From: Oscillospiraceae bacterium | GTDB taxonomy: Bacteria; Bacillota; Clostridia; Oscillospirales; Oscillospiraceae | Length of the DNA: 64,000 bases | NCBI GenBank assembly: GCA_030625685.1 | Contig: DAOUQJ010000010.1 | Span: forward strand, 1 to 64,000 | Direction: 5' to 3' | Part shown: positions 56,481 through 64,000 of the stretch, one piece after another | How the letters are laid out: each line of letters opens with the position of its first letter | Numbering within the stretch: position 1 is the first letter of the stretch | Notes under the pieces: model-generated | Databases searched by the model: none | What the model was told of the DNA's origin: nothing | What the model saw: the letters and a program-made list of their open reading frames with translations, nothing else | Made by a program: the position numbers and the translations under genes

Positions 56481-56510
56481 AACGGAATCTGAGTTTTTTC
56501 AGATTCCGTT
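56481..56510 (+). terminator. hairpin between divIVA and ileS
   Basis: AACGGAATCTGA (56481-56492) pairs with TCAGATTCCGTT (56499-56510), followed by ATTATGCTATT: stem strong, T-tract weak. A TATAAT at 56521-56526 begins just downstream. Confidence 0.6.
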
Positions 56511-56526
56511 ATTATGCTATTATAAT
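56498..56526 (+). promoter_or_regulatory. promoter of ileS
   Basis: TTCAGA (56498-56503, overlapping the hairpin), 17 bases, TATAAT (56521-56526). The leader to the ATG at 56567 is only about 35 bases, too short for a T-box. Confidence 0.5.
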
Positions 56527-56566
56527 GAGAATGGGCTATGCCCACTAAAGGAGAGAGGATACTGTC

Positions 56567-59353
56567 ATGGCAAAGGATTTTAACGAAACTGTCCATCTGC
56601 CACAAACGAAATTTCCAATGAGAGCCAGCTTGCCACAAAGAGAGCCAGCGATGCTTGAGTCGTTTGAGGAAAAACAAATTTACAATACATTGATGGAGAA
56701 AAATAAAGATAAACCTAAGTTTATTTTACATGACGGCCCTCCATATGCAAATGGAGACATTCATATTGGGCACTCCTTGAATAAAATCATCAAAGATATT
56801 ATTGTGCGTTACAAAAATATGACTGGTTTCTATGCGCCATATGTGCCAGGATGGGACACTCATGGTTTGCCTGTAGAGTCAGCCATTATGAAAAACAAAA
56901 AGATTAAATTCAGTGAATTATCTGTGACTGAGTTTAGAAATCATTGTCGTGATTATGCACTATCTTATGTAGATCGTCAAAAAGAACAATTCAAACGTTT
57001 GGGTGTCATTGGCGATTGGGATAATCCATATATCACACTGACATCAGACTTTGAAGCGGAACAAATTCGTGTATTTGGTAAAATGGCTGAAAAAGGCTAT
57101 ATTTATAAGGGTTTAAAACCGGTTTATTGGTGTTATACAGATGAAACAGCGCTTGCTGAAGCAGAAATTGAATATCAGGATGACCCATGTACCACGTTGT
57201 ATGTAAAGTTTCCGGTGAAAGATGATTTGGGTAAACTCGCACAGTTTGGGGATGTTAATCAAATGTCCTTTGTCATTTGGACAACCACAGCATGGACACT
57301 GCCAGGAAACCGCGCTATTTCGCTCAACCCAGAAATTGATTATGTGTTGCTGAAAGCAGAAAATGGTGAAGTTTACATTGTTGCAGAAGAGCTTCGTGAA
57401 ACCATCTGTGAAACGGCTGGATTAACAAATACGGAAGTATTGACAACGCAAAAAGGTGCATTCTTTGAACTCATGGTTGCAAACCACCCGTTTGAGGATA
57501 TCAATTCCTATGTGCTTTGTGGAGAACACGTTACTACAGAAGCAGGTACAGGTTGTGTTCATACAGCGCCTGGCTTTGGTGCAGATGACTTTGATATTTG
57601 CAAGCGTTATAATAGAGAAGGCAAACTAAACATTGAATCTGCTGTTCCAGTTAACTCTCGTGGTGTGATGATAGACAACACCTTCCAAGGCGTGCATTTA
57701 AGCAAAGCCAATGATGTTGTCATTCCTGCACTAGAGGAAAAAGGTCTTTTGTTAGCCAAAACGGATATTGTTCACTCCTATCCACATTGTTGGAGATGTA
57801 AAAAACCTGTTGTCTTCCGCGCGACGGAACAATGGTTCTGTTCAGTCAATAGCATCAAAGACACTGCAATCCAAGCTTGTGATGACATTTGGTGGAAACC
57901 TGAATGGGGCAAAGAGCGTATGGTGTCAATGATTGCCGAGCGTTCTGATTGGTGTATTTCTCGTCAAAGAAAATGGGGTGTGCCAATTCCAATTTTCTTC
58001 TGTGATTCATGTGGAGAACACATTGTCACTCCTGATAGCATCGAGCACATCGCTAATCTATTTGCAGAGCATTCATCAAACATTTGGTTTGAGAAAGATG
58101 CGATGGAACTTATTCCAGAAAACTTTACTTGTCCACACTGTGGAAGCAAAGAGCATTTCACCAAAGAGACTGATATTATGGATGTTTGGTTTGACTCTGG
58201 TTCTACGCACGCTGGTGTGTTGGCAAAAAGACCAGAGCTTGCATACCCTGCAGATCTCTATTTAGAGGGTGGAGATCAATATCGAGGCTGGTTCCAATCT
58301 TCTATGCTCACTTCCATTTCTGCCAATGGCATTGCTCCATATAAACAAATCGTCACACATGGATGGACGGTTGATGGAGAAGGTAAAGCGATGCATAAAT
58401 CTGCAGGCAATGCAGTAGCGCCAGCGGAAATCATCAAAGATTATGGTGCAGATGTGCTTCGTTTGTGGGTTTCTTCTGGTGATTTCACGCAAGATGTGCG
58501 TATTTCTAAGGAAATCATGAAACAATTGTCTCAAGCTTATCTAAAAATCCGCAATACTGCGCGTTTTATGCTAGGGAACTTGAATGATTTTGATGCAAAT
58601 TCTTTGGTTGCTTATGAAGATATGACCGATATTGATCGCTATGTTTTGCATACGTTTAATGCATTTGTAGGAGACGTACACCGACACTTTGCGCAGTATA
58701 ATTTCCATGCGGTATACCGTGATATTTATCAGTATTGTGTAGTAGAACTTTCTAATTTCTATTTTGATATTACAAAAGACCGTTTGTACTGTGACGCTGA
58801 AGAAAAACGTGCTAGTGCACAAACCGCCATCTATCATATTTTAGATGGACTCACAAGAATTTTGGCACCTATTTTGGCATTTACTTCAGAAGAAATTTGG
58901 GGCGAGATGCCGCACGATGAATCAGTTGATTCTAGCAGTGTATTATATAATGATATGCCTCAATACCGAGAAGATTTGGTGTTGCAAGCGGAAGAACTCG
59001 ATAGATGGAATAAAGTGAAATCTTTGCGTGATGCGGTTAACAAGGCTTTGGAAAATGTACGAAATCAAGGCGGCGTGAAGAAAAATCAAGATGCACTTAT
59101 CACAATTTATTTGAAAGAAGAGAAGGAAGCTTCAATGCTACAAGAAATGGACTTAGCATCTATTTTCATTGTATCAAAAGTGAATTTAATTCATGGTGAA
59201 GGAAACGGAGAGCAAGCACAAGATTGTGCAATTGCAGCTACAATTTTAGTGGAAGAAGCTCAAGCGCCAAAATGTCCACGTTGTTGGAATCGCAATGAAG
59301 ATGCGAATGAAGATGGACTATGTCCACGTTGTGCAACAGTGTTGGCTGAATAA
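56567..59353 (+). CDS. ileS: isoleucyl-tRNA synthetase, bacterial type with zinc end
   Basis: The 928-residue class I enzyme charges tRNA-Ile. HIGH is seen as HIGHS at residues 66-70, CP1 editing follows, and the KMSKS-type signature is present in the altered form GKAMHKSAGN near residue 605 rather than KMSKS. The C-terminal zinc cluster CPRCWNRNEDANEDGLCPRC marks the bacterial IleRS1 type. Length is normal. RBS AAAGGAGAGAGG about nine bases upstream. Its leader is too short for T-box control, which is common in front of Firmicute ileS. It sits between divIVA and lspA, as in other Firmicutes. Confidence 0.94.
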   Translation: MAKDFNETVHLPQTKFPMRASLPQREPAMLESFEEKQIYNTLMEKNKDKPKFILHDGPPYANGDIHIGHSLNKIIKDIIVRYKNMTGFYAPYVPGWDTHGLPVESAIMKNKKIKFSELSVTEFRNHCRDYALSYVDRQKEQFKRLGVIGDWDNPYITLTSDFEAEQIRVFGKMAEKGYIYKGLKPVYWCYTDETALAEAEIEYQDDPCTTLYVKFPVKDDLGKLAQFGDVNQMSFVIWTTTAWTLPGNRAISLNPEIDYVLLKAENGEVYIVAEELRETICETAGLTNTEVLTTQKGAFFELMVANHPFEDINSYVLCGEHVTTEAGTGCVHTAPGFGADDFDICKRYNREGKLNIESAVPVNSRGVMIDNTFQGVHLSKANDVVIPALEEKGLLLAKTDIVHSYPHCWRCKKPVVFRATEQWFCSVNSIKDTAIQACDDIWWKPEWGKERMVSMIAERSDWCISRQRKWGVPIPIFFCDSCGEHIVTPDSIEHIANLFAEHSSNIWFEKDAMELIPENFTCPHCGSKEHFTKETDIMDVWFDSGSTHAGVLAKRPELAYPADLYLEGGDQYRGWFQSSMLTSISANGIAPYKQIVTHGWTVDGEGKAMHKSAGNAVAPAEIIKDYGADVLRLWVSSGDFTQDVRISKEIMKQLSQAYLKIRNTARFMLGNLNDFDANSLVAYEDMTDIDRYVLHTFNAFVGDVHRHFAQYNFHAVYRDIYQYCVVELSNFYFDITKDRLYCDAEEKRASAQTAIYHILDGLTRILAPILAFTSEEIWGEMPHDESVDSSSVLYNDMPQYREDLVLQAEELDRWNKVKSLRDAVNKALENVRNQGGVKKNQDALITIYLKEEKEASMLQEMDLASIFIVSKVNLIHGEGNGEQAQDCAIAATILVEEAQAPKCPRCWNRNEDANEDGLCPRCATVLAE

Positions 59354-59414
59354 TAAAATGTGAAGAGGTGGGTGTTTTCTGCACCTGCCTCTTTATAAAT
59401 GTGGGGAGAAATAA

Positions 59415-59921
59415 ATGCGACAAAACTGGAAATACAATGCATTCTATAGTTTCGTTGTCCTGTTGGTGGTCACTGCGGATCAGTACTTAAAAATTTGGGT
59501 GAGGGAAACCATTCCAATGCATGAAACGAGAGCTTTTATACCTCGAGTTGTAGCACTTACTTATGAACAAAACACGGGGGCTGCGTTTTCAATCTTTAGA
59601 AATCAAACAGGTATACTAACAGTAATTTCAGCAATTGCTGTTGTTGCACTAATTTTTCTGCTCTTTAAAAAGAACTTTTTTTCAAGTGAGTTAGAACGAT
59701 GGGCCATAGTTTTTATTTTGGCTGGAGCATTGGGCAATCTGATTGATCGTGCACTTTTGGGATATGTTGTGGATATGTTTTCTTTGCAATTCATGAGATT
59801 TGCCATCTTTAATATTGCAGATATTTCGGTTTGTGTTGGTGGTGGATTGTTGATTCTAGCTGTCATTTTGTTGACAAGCAAGCAGAATAAGGAGAAGAAA
59901 AATGACGTTGATTGCGGATAA
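59415..59921 (+). CDS. lspA: lipoprotein signal peptidase (signal peptidase II)
   Basis: The 168-residue membrane protein with four spans removes signal peptides from lipoproteins. The catalytic aspartates are D120 (YVVDMF, after GALGNLIDR) and D136 (FNIADIS); NTGAAFSIF is also conserved. RBS GGGGAGA six bases upstream. Its last 20 bases overlap the following pseudouridine synthase gene, so the pair is translationally coupled. Its substrates include the parvulin lipoprotein at 40720. Confidence 0.94.
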   Translation: MRQNWKYNAFYSFVVLLVVTADQYLKIWVRETIPMHETRAFIPRVVALTYEQNTGAAFSIFRNQTGILTVISAIAVVALIFLLFKKNFFSSELERWAIVFILAGALGNLIDRALLGYVVDMFSLQFMRFAIFNIADISVCVGGGLLILAVILLTSKQNKEKKNDVDCG

Positions 59922-60801
59922 AAGTGGTGAAAGAGTGGATCAATTTTTGGCACGTTCTATTGAAGATGTGTCTCGTTCTTCTGCACAAAAATTGCTTGAA
60001 TCTGGATGTGTGCTGCGAGAGGGACGTCCGCTTCGCAAACAAGATAAGCTGTCAGAAGGTGATGAAATTGATATCACGATTCCTGAGCCTGAGCCTCTAG
60101 ATGCGCAACCAGAAAATATACCATTGGACATTCGATATGAAGATGACGATGTTGTAGTGATCAATAAGCCTGTCGGTATGGTGGTGCATCCAGCCGCTGG
60201 ACATAGCACTGGCACGCTTGTTAACGCGCTTTTATACCATGCGCAAGGTTCATTGTCAGGGATAGGAGGGGCATTGCGTCCAGGCATCGTTCATCGCATA
60301 GACAAAGACACCTCTGGGCTTTTGATTGTTGCTAAAAATGACAAAGCGCACATGGCATTGGCAGCGCAACTGCAAGATCATTCTTTGTATCGTGAGTATG
60401 ATGCTGTTGTCGTAGGAAATTTGCGCGAAGAAGATGGTGTCATTGATTTACCTATTGCACGTCATACGAAAGATAGAAAAAAGATGGCTGTGAATAGAGA
60501 AACGGGCAAACGTGCTGTGACGCACTGGCGTGTGCTTGCACGATATCCTGGATACACTCATGTGCAATGCAAATTGGAGACAGGAAGAACCCATCAAATT
60601 CGCGTGCATTTTGCAGCAATTGGACATCCTGTGCTTGGTGATATGGTATACGGTGCGAAAAAACCAGTTGCAGGTCTGGTAGGGCAGTGCTTACATGCGA
60701 GAAGACTCTCCTTTGTGCACCCTTCTACTGGTGCACAAATCGAAGTAGAGGCACCACTCGCAGAATATTTTTGTAAGATTGTAAAAAAGATTGACCGATA
60801 A
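59902..60801 (+). CDS. RluD-family ribosomal RNA/tRNA pseudouridine synthase
   Basis: The 299-residue enzyme carries an S4 domain (residues 11-60, LLESGCVLREGRPLRKQDKL) and the pseudouridine synthase domain with HRIDKDTSG, whose aspartate D134 is catalytic, then KMAVNRETGKRAVTHWR and TGRTHQIRVHFA. This is the RluD (ylyB/RluD) type, which in most bacteria modifies 23S rRNA. It overlaps lspA by 20 bases. Specific target sites cannot be given from sequence. Confidence 0.92.
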   Translation: MTLIADKSGERVDQFLARSIEDVSRSSAQKLLESGCVLREGRPLRKQDKLSEGDEIDITIPEPEPLDAQPENIPLDIRYEDDDVVVINKPVGMVVHPAAGHSTGTLVNALLYHAQGSLSGIGGALRPGIVHRIDKDTSGLLIVAKNDKAHMALAAQLQDHSLYREYDAVVVGNLREEDGVIDLPIARHTKDRKKMAVNRETGKRAVTHWRVLARYPGYTHVQCKLETGRTHQIRVHFAAIGHPVLGDMVYGAKKPVAGLVGQCLHARRLSFVHPSTGAQIEVEAPLAEYFCKIVKKIDR

Positions 60802-60933
60802 AGATTCAATTCAATTTTGGGCATATTGCTCGAATTTCAATATGTGCAGGCTATAGTAGAAAAGAGCATGGTGCTACGGTAAAGTTCCGTGATTTTTCAA
60901 AGGGTATTGATTATATAAGGATGGTAAGGGTAG
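60802..60933. other. spacer with a hairpin
   Basis: Nothing is coded here. GCATATTG (60820-60827 region) and CAATATGTGC (60836-60848 region) can pair imperfectly, but there is no T-run; it may be a weak terminator or only a spacer structure. Confidence 0.3.
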
Positions 60934-61872
60934 ATGAAAAAACAACCAATAACACTATTCATAGCAGTTTTGATCTTGCTTCAATTTTATTCCTTGGGGA
61001 AGATTCATTCTTTGCAACGCAGCGTAGACAGTGCCAATAACTCAATTAATTTTGGCGTAAGTCAAATGAATAATCAAATTAGTTCAATTTATCGCAAGGT
61101 AGAGGAGTCACTCGAAGAACAGGTGAGTTTCATTCACAATGCTTCGATAACTCTTGGAGAATTGGACATGGAAACACTTACGGTTCCTGTTACATATACA
61201 GTTGAGCCAAAAACAATCACGGAGACGATGACATTAGCGCTTGATTTCAATGGTCAACTTGTTCCTCTTGAACAGTCAGGGCTTATATATACTGTTACAA
61301 AACATTATGGACTTTGGCAGGAAAGTGTCTTTCCAACAATTGTGCTACAGGATCGCGGCGTTACAACAGTGGAAGAGCATGGTGGATTAAGAGTGAGTCG
61401 ATTAAAAGAACAAGTATTACCTTATATTGAAGCCCGCTTTTTTGGGGAGTCTTCTTATGGTTCCAAAGAATTTCGCATGAATGGAGCTCTTGAAATATTT
61501 GGTGAATTAAAGGAAGGAAATAATCCTTTTGTCAGTGTGAAATTTGTTGTGAAAGTGGAAGATAAAATTATAAAAGAAACTGTAATTCCTTTAGAGGGAA
61601 GACCTTTTTCAGATATGTCGACCTTAGAAATTGATGAAGCCTATGATTTATTAGAAGGGCAAACGCTTACAGCCTATGTTGTAGCTGTGGATAGTTATGG
61701 ATTTACTCACGAATATCTTGTTACACATTATGTTGCGGGATCGAACATGCAAAGAGAACCGTATTTTGAAGAAGCAACAATTACAGCACCAAGAGCACCC
61801 TATTTAGAGCAAGAAACAATAATTGCACCAAACGGTGAGATTGTTAATCAGTTCGATGAAATGAATTATTAA
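60934..61872 (+). CDS. uncharacterised membrane-anchored extracellular protein
   Basis: The 312-residue protein has a hydrophobic anchor at residues 7-20 (ITLFIAVLILLQFYSL), then a coiled-coil-like stretch (about 25-65, SVDSANNSINFGVSQMNNQI) and a beta-rich outer part with no named domain. The end contains two similar phrases, EEATITAPRAPYLEQ and ETIIAPNGEIVNQ. I do not recognise the family. It begins after AAGGATGG and is monocistronic, 130 bases behind the pseudouridine synthase gene. Confidence 0.7.
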   Translation: MKKQPITLFIAVLILLQFYSLGKIHSLQRSVDSANNSINFGVSQMNNQISSIYRKVEESLEEQVSFIHNASITLGELDMETLTVPVTYTVEPKTITETMTLALDFNGQLVPLEQSGLIYTVTKHYGLWQESVFPTIVLQDRGVTTVEEHGGLRVSRLKEQVLPYIEARFFGESSYGSKEFRMNGALEIFGELKEGNNPFVSVKFVVKVEDKIIKETVIPLEGRPFSDMSTLEIDEAYDLLEGQTLTAYVVAVDSYGFTHEYLVTHYVAGSNMQREPYFEEATITAPRAPYLEQETIIAPNGEIVNQFDEMNY

Positions 61873-61950
61873 GTGCTTTGGTATATCAAATATACTAATT
61901 GTTATAAGTCATCATATTGTATTAAAAAAGTAGTGATTTTCATGATAAGA

Positions 61951-61985
61951 AAGAGGCGCGACTGTGTTTTGCAGTCGCGCCTCTT
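61951..61985. other. GC-rich hairpin
   Basis: AAGAGGCGCGACTG (61951-61964) pairs exactly with CAGTCGCGCCTCTT (61972-61985), 14 bp, in an AT-rich gap of 284 bases (61873-62156). No T-run follows on either strand within ten bases. It might be the terminator of the preceding gene or a repeat element. Confidence 0.45.
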
Positions 61986-62096
61986 CAGAATAAAAGAGAG
62001 AGAATAAATATCGATATGTTTATTGAGAGCGTTGCTATGGTTGTCTTAGCTGATATGATTGAGATTTGAAGGATCAGAGTGAGCAGATTGTGTTTT

Positions 62097-62137
62097 TGTA
62101 AAAAAAAAGACCGCAATCATTTTGATTGCGGTCTTTT
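62097..62137 (-). terminator. terminator of hbd
   Basis: AAAAGACCGCAATCA (62105-62119) pairs with TGATTGCGGTCTTTT (62123-62137); A-run at 62100-62108 is a long T-run in minus-strand RNA. It ends 20 bases after the hbd stop. Confidence 0.92.
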
Positions 62138-62156
62138 AAATTTAATATGGTAAATA

Positions 62157-63008
62157 TTATTTTTTGTAGTCAAAGAAACCTTTGCCTGTTTTTTGACCAA
62201 GTAGACCACCACGAACCATTTTACGTAGAAGTGGAGCCGGACGGTATTTTTGGTCACCAGTCTCAAATTGAATGGTTTCCATAATAGCCAAAATGACGTC
62301 TAGACCGATGAGGTCACAAAGAGCAAGAGGACCCATTGGATGGTTTGCACCGAGTTTCATAGCGATATCAATGTCTTCAGCAGAAGCGGTGCCAGCTTCT
62401 AGAACGCCAATCGCTTCATTGATCATTGGAACAAGGATACGGTTTGTAACGAAAGCAGGTGCTTCACCAACTTCGATTGGTGTTTTACCAATTTCAGCAG
62501 CTAGATCATAAACAGCTTTGAATGTTTCGTCAGAAGTAGTAAAACCACGAATGATTTCAACTAGTTTCATAACAAGAACAGGGTTGAAGAAGTGCATGCC
62601 TAGTACGCGGTCAGGACGTTTTGTAGCAGCAGCCATAGCTGTGATAGAAATAGAAGAAGTGTTAGAAGCCAAAATGGTTTCAGGTTTGCAAATTTCGTCT
62701 AGTTCAGCGAATAGTTTCTTTTTGATATCTAGCACTTCGATAGCAGCTTCAATGACAAGGTCACAGTCAGCAGCACAAGCGATATCAGTGGAGAAAGAAA
62801 TGTTGTTAACAACAGTGTCCATTTCTTCTTGTGTTTTTTTGCCTTTTGCAACTAGTTTTTCTTGACCAGCAATCAAACGGCCTTTTGCAGCGTCTAGAAT
62901 GTTGTCATTTAGGTCGCGAACGCAAACAGTTTTTCCGCTTTGTGCAAGTGCTTGTGCAATGCCAAGACCCATGGCACCTGCACCGAGAACGACAATTTTA
63001 TTGATCAT
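62157..63008 (-). CDS. hbd: 3-hydroxybutyryl-CoA dehydrogenase
   Basis: The 283-residue enzyme reduces acetoacetyl-CoA to 3-hydroxybutyryl-CoA with NAD(P)H in butyrate-type fermentation. It has the Rossmann start [20 protein letters not shown] (residues 5-24), then [13 protein letters not shown] and [14 protein letters not shown] with the active-site histidine, and the C-terminal domain with GLIGLDVI-like segment ([15 protein letters not shown]) and GKGFFDYK end. RBS AGGAGGATC seven bases upstream. It follows crt by 26 bases, so one minus-strand operon is likely, and the pair is part of the butyryl-CoA branch; thl and bcd/etf are not in the window. Confidence 0.94.
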   Translation of the reverse strand: MINKIVVLGAGAMGLGIAQALAQSGKTVCVRDLNDNILDAAKGRLIAGQEKLVAKGKKTQEEMDTVVNNISFSTDIACAADCDLVIEAAIEVLDIKKKLFAELDEICKPETILASNTSSISITAMAAATKRPDRVLGMHFFNPVLVMKLVEIIRGFTTSDETFKAVYDLAAEIGKTPIEVGEAPAFVTNRILVPMINEAIGVLEAGTASAEDIDIAMKLGANHPMGPLALCDLIGLDVILAIMETIQFETGDQKYRPAPLLRKMVRGGLLGQKTGKGFFDYKK

Positions 63009-63034
63009 TTGAAGATCCTCCTAATATATTTCAG

Positions 63035-63811
63035 TTAACGGTTTTTATATCCGTCTAATTTACGTTTTTCCATGAAAGCTTTCATGGCGTCTTTTTGGTC
63101 TTCTGTATTAAACAATGTTGCAAAAGAAAGTGCTTCATATGTAGCAGCTGTGTTGATGTCACATTGCATACCACGGCGAATGGCTTGTTTAGAAGCGCGC
63201 ACAGACATTTGAGCTTGGCTTGCGATTGCATTGGCAAGCGCTAACGCATCATCAAGCAGTGCATCTGCAGAAACAACACGATTTACAAGTCCGATTTCTT
63301 TTGCTTCTTGAGCGTCAATGGTTTTGCCTGTCAAAATTATTTCCATTGCATTTCCGATGCCAACTGTGCGAGGGAGACGTTGGGAACCACCGAAACCAGG
63401 CATGACACCAAGGGAAACTTCAGGAAGACCAAATTTTGCTTTTTCACTTGCAATACGCATATCACATGCAAGAGAAAGCTCACAACCGCCACCAAGTGCA
63501 AAGCCGTTAATTGCTGCAATAGATGGTTTAGTCATTTGTTCGATTCTTAAGTATACGGAGTTGCCGAGATCTCCTAGTGCTTTACCTTGTGCAACATTCA
63601 TAGTGGTCATTTCACTGATGTCAGCACCTGCAATGAAAGCACGACCAGCGCCAGTTATGACAAAGACATAAATATCGTCATCTCTATCAACTTCGTCTAG
63701 AGCTTTAATCAAATCTTGAAACACTGCATTAGAAAGTGCGTTGAGTGCTTCAGGTCTATTCATGGTAAGGATGCCAACATGCCCTTGTTTGGTTAGTTCA
63801 ACATATGCCAC
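63035..63811 (-). CDS. crt: enoyl-CoA hydratase / crotonase
   Basis: The 258-residue enzyme removes water from 3-hydroxybutyryl-CoA to give crotonyl-CoA (or the reverse). The crotonase fold has GRAFIAGADISEM at about 60-72 (oxyanion), NGFALGGGCELSLACDMRIAS near 100-120 and GLPEVSLGVMPGFGGSQRLPR at about 130-150, with the catalytic glutamates. The start is GTG 63811, eight bases after AGGAGG, because AYVELTKQGHVGILTMNRPE fits the family; the longer frame to 63868 runs into upstream AT-rich DNA. It precedes hbd. Confidence 0.92.
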   Translation of the reverse strand: MAYVELTKQGHVGILTMNRPEALNALSNAVFQDLIKALDEVDRDDDIYVFVITGAGRAFIAGADISEMTTMNVAQGKALGDLGNSVYLRIEQMTKPSIAAINGFALGGGCELSLACDMRIASEKAKFGLPEVSLGVMPGFGGSQRLPRTVGIGNAMEIILTGKTIDAQEAKEIGLVNRVVSADALLDDALALANAIASQAQMSVRASKQAIRRGMQCDINTAATYEALSFATLFNTEDQKDAMKAFMEKRKLDGYKNR

Positions 63812-63915
63812 GGGTATTCCTCCTAGCTTTTGTATTATAAAATAGACAAATATTCTATTTTGAATCATTAGTAATAATTATACTGCAAATATAATAACGA
63901 AACAAGAGGAAATCA

Positions 63916-64000
63916 TTGATATATCACACAAAAAAACAGTCTAATTATAGGCAAAATTCCAATGAAAAGCCGGAAAAGAAGCGAATTTGGTTTGATACTT
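63916..64000 (+). CDS. possible gene start, partial at window end
   Basis: A frame opens at TTG 63916 and stays open to the end (28 codons: IYHTKKQSNYRQNSNEKPE then KKRIWFDT). AAGAGGAAA lies six bases before the TTG, a usable RBS, and it is divergent from crt. The frame is too short for a family call. An internal ATG at 63962 is in a different frame and has no RBS. Confidence 0.4.
   Translation, partial: MIYHTKKQSNYRQNSNEKPEKKRIWFDT

Noticed and set aside
56513-56566. T-box for ileS
   Set aside because: Leader is only about 35-55 bases and shows no specifier or T-box sequence.
63962-64000. ATG at 63962 as the start of a gene
   Set aside because: No ribosome binding site before it; the TTG frame at 63916 fits better.

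Overview
The window reads as chromosome of a low-GC, spore-forming, anaerobic Firmicute of class Clostridia. The evidence is an alpha/beta-type small acid-soluble spore protein, strong AAGGAGG-type ribosome binding sites, several SLH-domain surface proteins, RNase J, YtrA-type GntR regulation, a SepF/DivIVA division cluster, and a crotonase/3-hydroxybutyryl-CoA dehydrogenase pair typical of butyrate-type metabolism. Lineage below class is not resolved by what can be seen. There is no prophage, insertion sequence or CRISPR array; most of the window is conserved core genome.

Layout. 1-1250: the 3' end of a 23S rRNA gene, a 5S rRNA and five tRNAs (Asn, CAU, Trp, Asp, Thr), closed by a strong terminator. 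1528-6580: genes on the minus strand for cysteine synthase, a cation:proton antiporter under an apparent fluoride riboswitch, a DMT-family transporter and glycolytic GAPDH; a small group of DnaA-box-like sites lies between the antiporter and the transporter. 6799-13817: an orphan histidine-kinase-like protein lacking key residues, a large acidic S-layer protein, an ArsC/Spx-like protein, RNase J and the spore protein. 14084-19913: a MacA/MacB-type export operon with an SLH protein as last gene. 19968-31135: ribosome hibernation factor, a MoxR/CoxE-like pair, a HAD phosphatase, an HD hydrolase, a DEAD-box helicase, a phosphoesterase and the tRNA U34 modification genes mnmG and mnmA around a metallo-beta-lactamase-fold gene. 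31342-36368 (minus): mfd, pth, prs. 36591-39805: a GntR-ABC-permease operon with a palindromic operator at its start site. 39944-45902: a CofE-like ligase, a parvulin lipoprotein, a SERCA-like P-type ATPase and a small SLH protein (minus). 46129-53297: miaB-mutS-mutL-miaA-hfq. 53342-60801: a membrane-anchored HlyD-like protein, yggS, sepF, divIVA, ileS, lspA and an RluD-type pseudouridine synthase. 60934-61872: an uncharacterised membrane-anchored protein. 62157-63811 (minus): hbd and crt. A possible gene begins at 63916 and runs off the end.

How it works together. The core theme is information processing and cell-envelope biology: tRNA modification (MnmG, MnmA, MiaA, MiaB), mismatch repair (MutS, MutL), transcription-coupled repair (Mfd), translation (IleRS, Pth, HPF, rRNA/tRNAs), RNA turnover (RNase J, DEAD-box helicase, Hfq), and surface assembly and division (three SLH proteins, MacAB-like exporter, SepF, DivIVA). 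The most notable non-coding signal is the fluoride-riboswitch-like leader at about 4105-4205, placed so that it would control the antiporter at 2730-3941. Start sites were chosen from ribosome binding sites and family alignment, so several differ from the longest open frame. No searches could be run; all family names rest on motifs read by eye.
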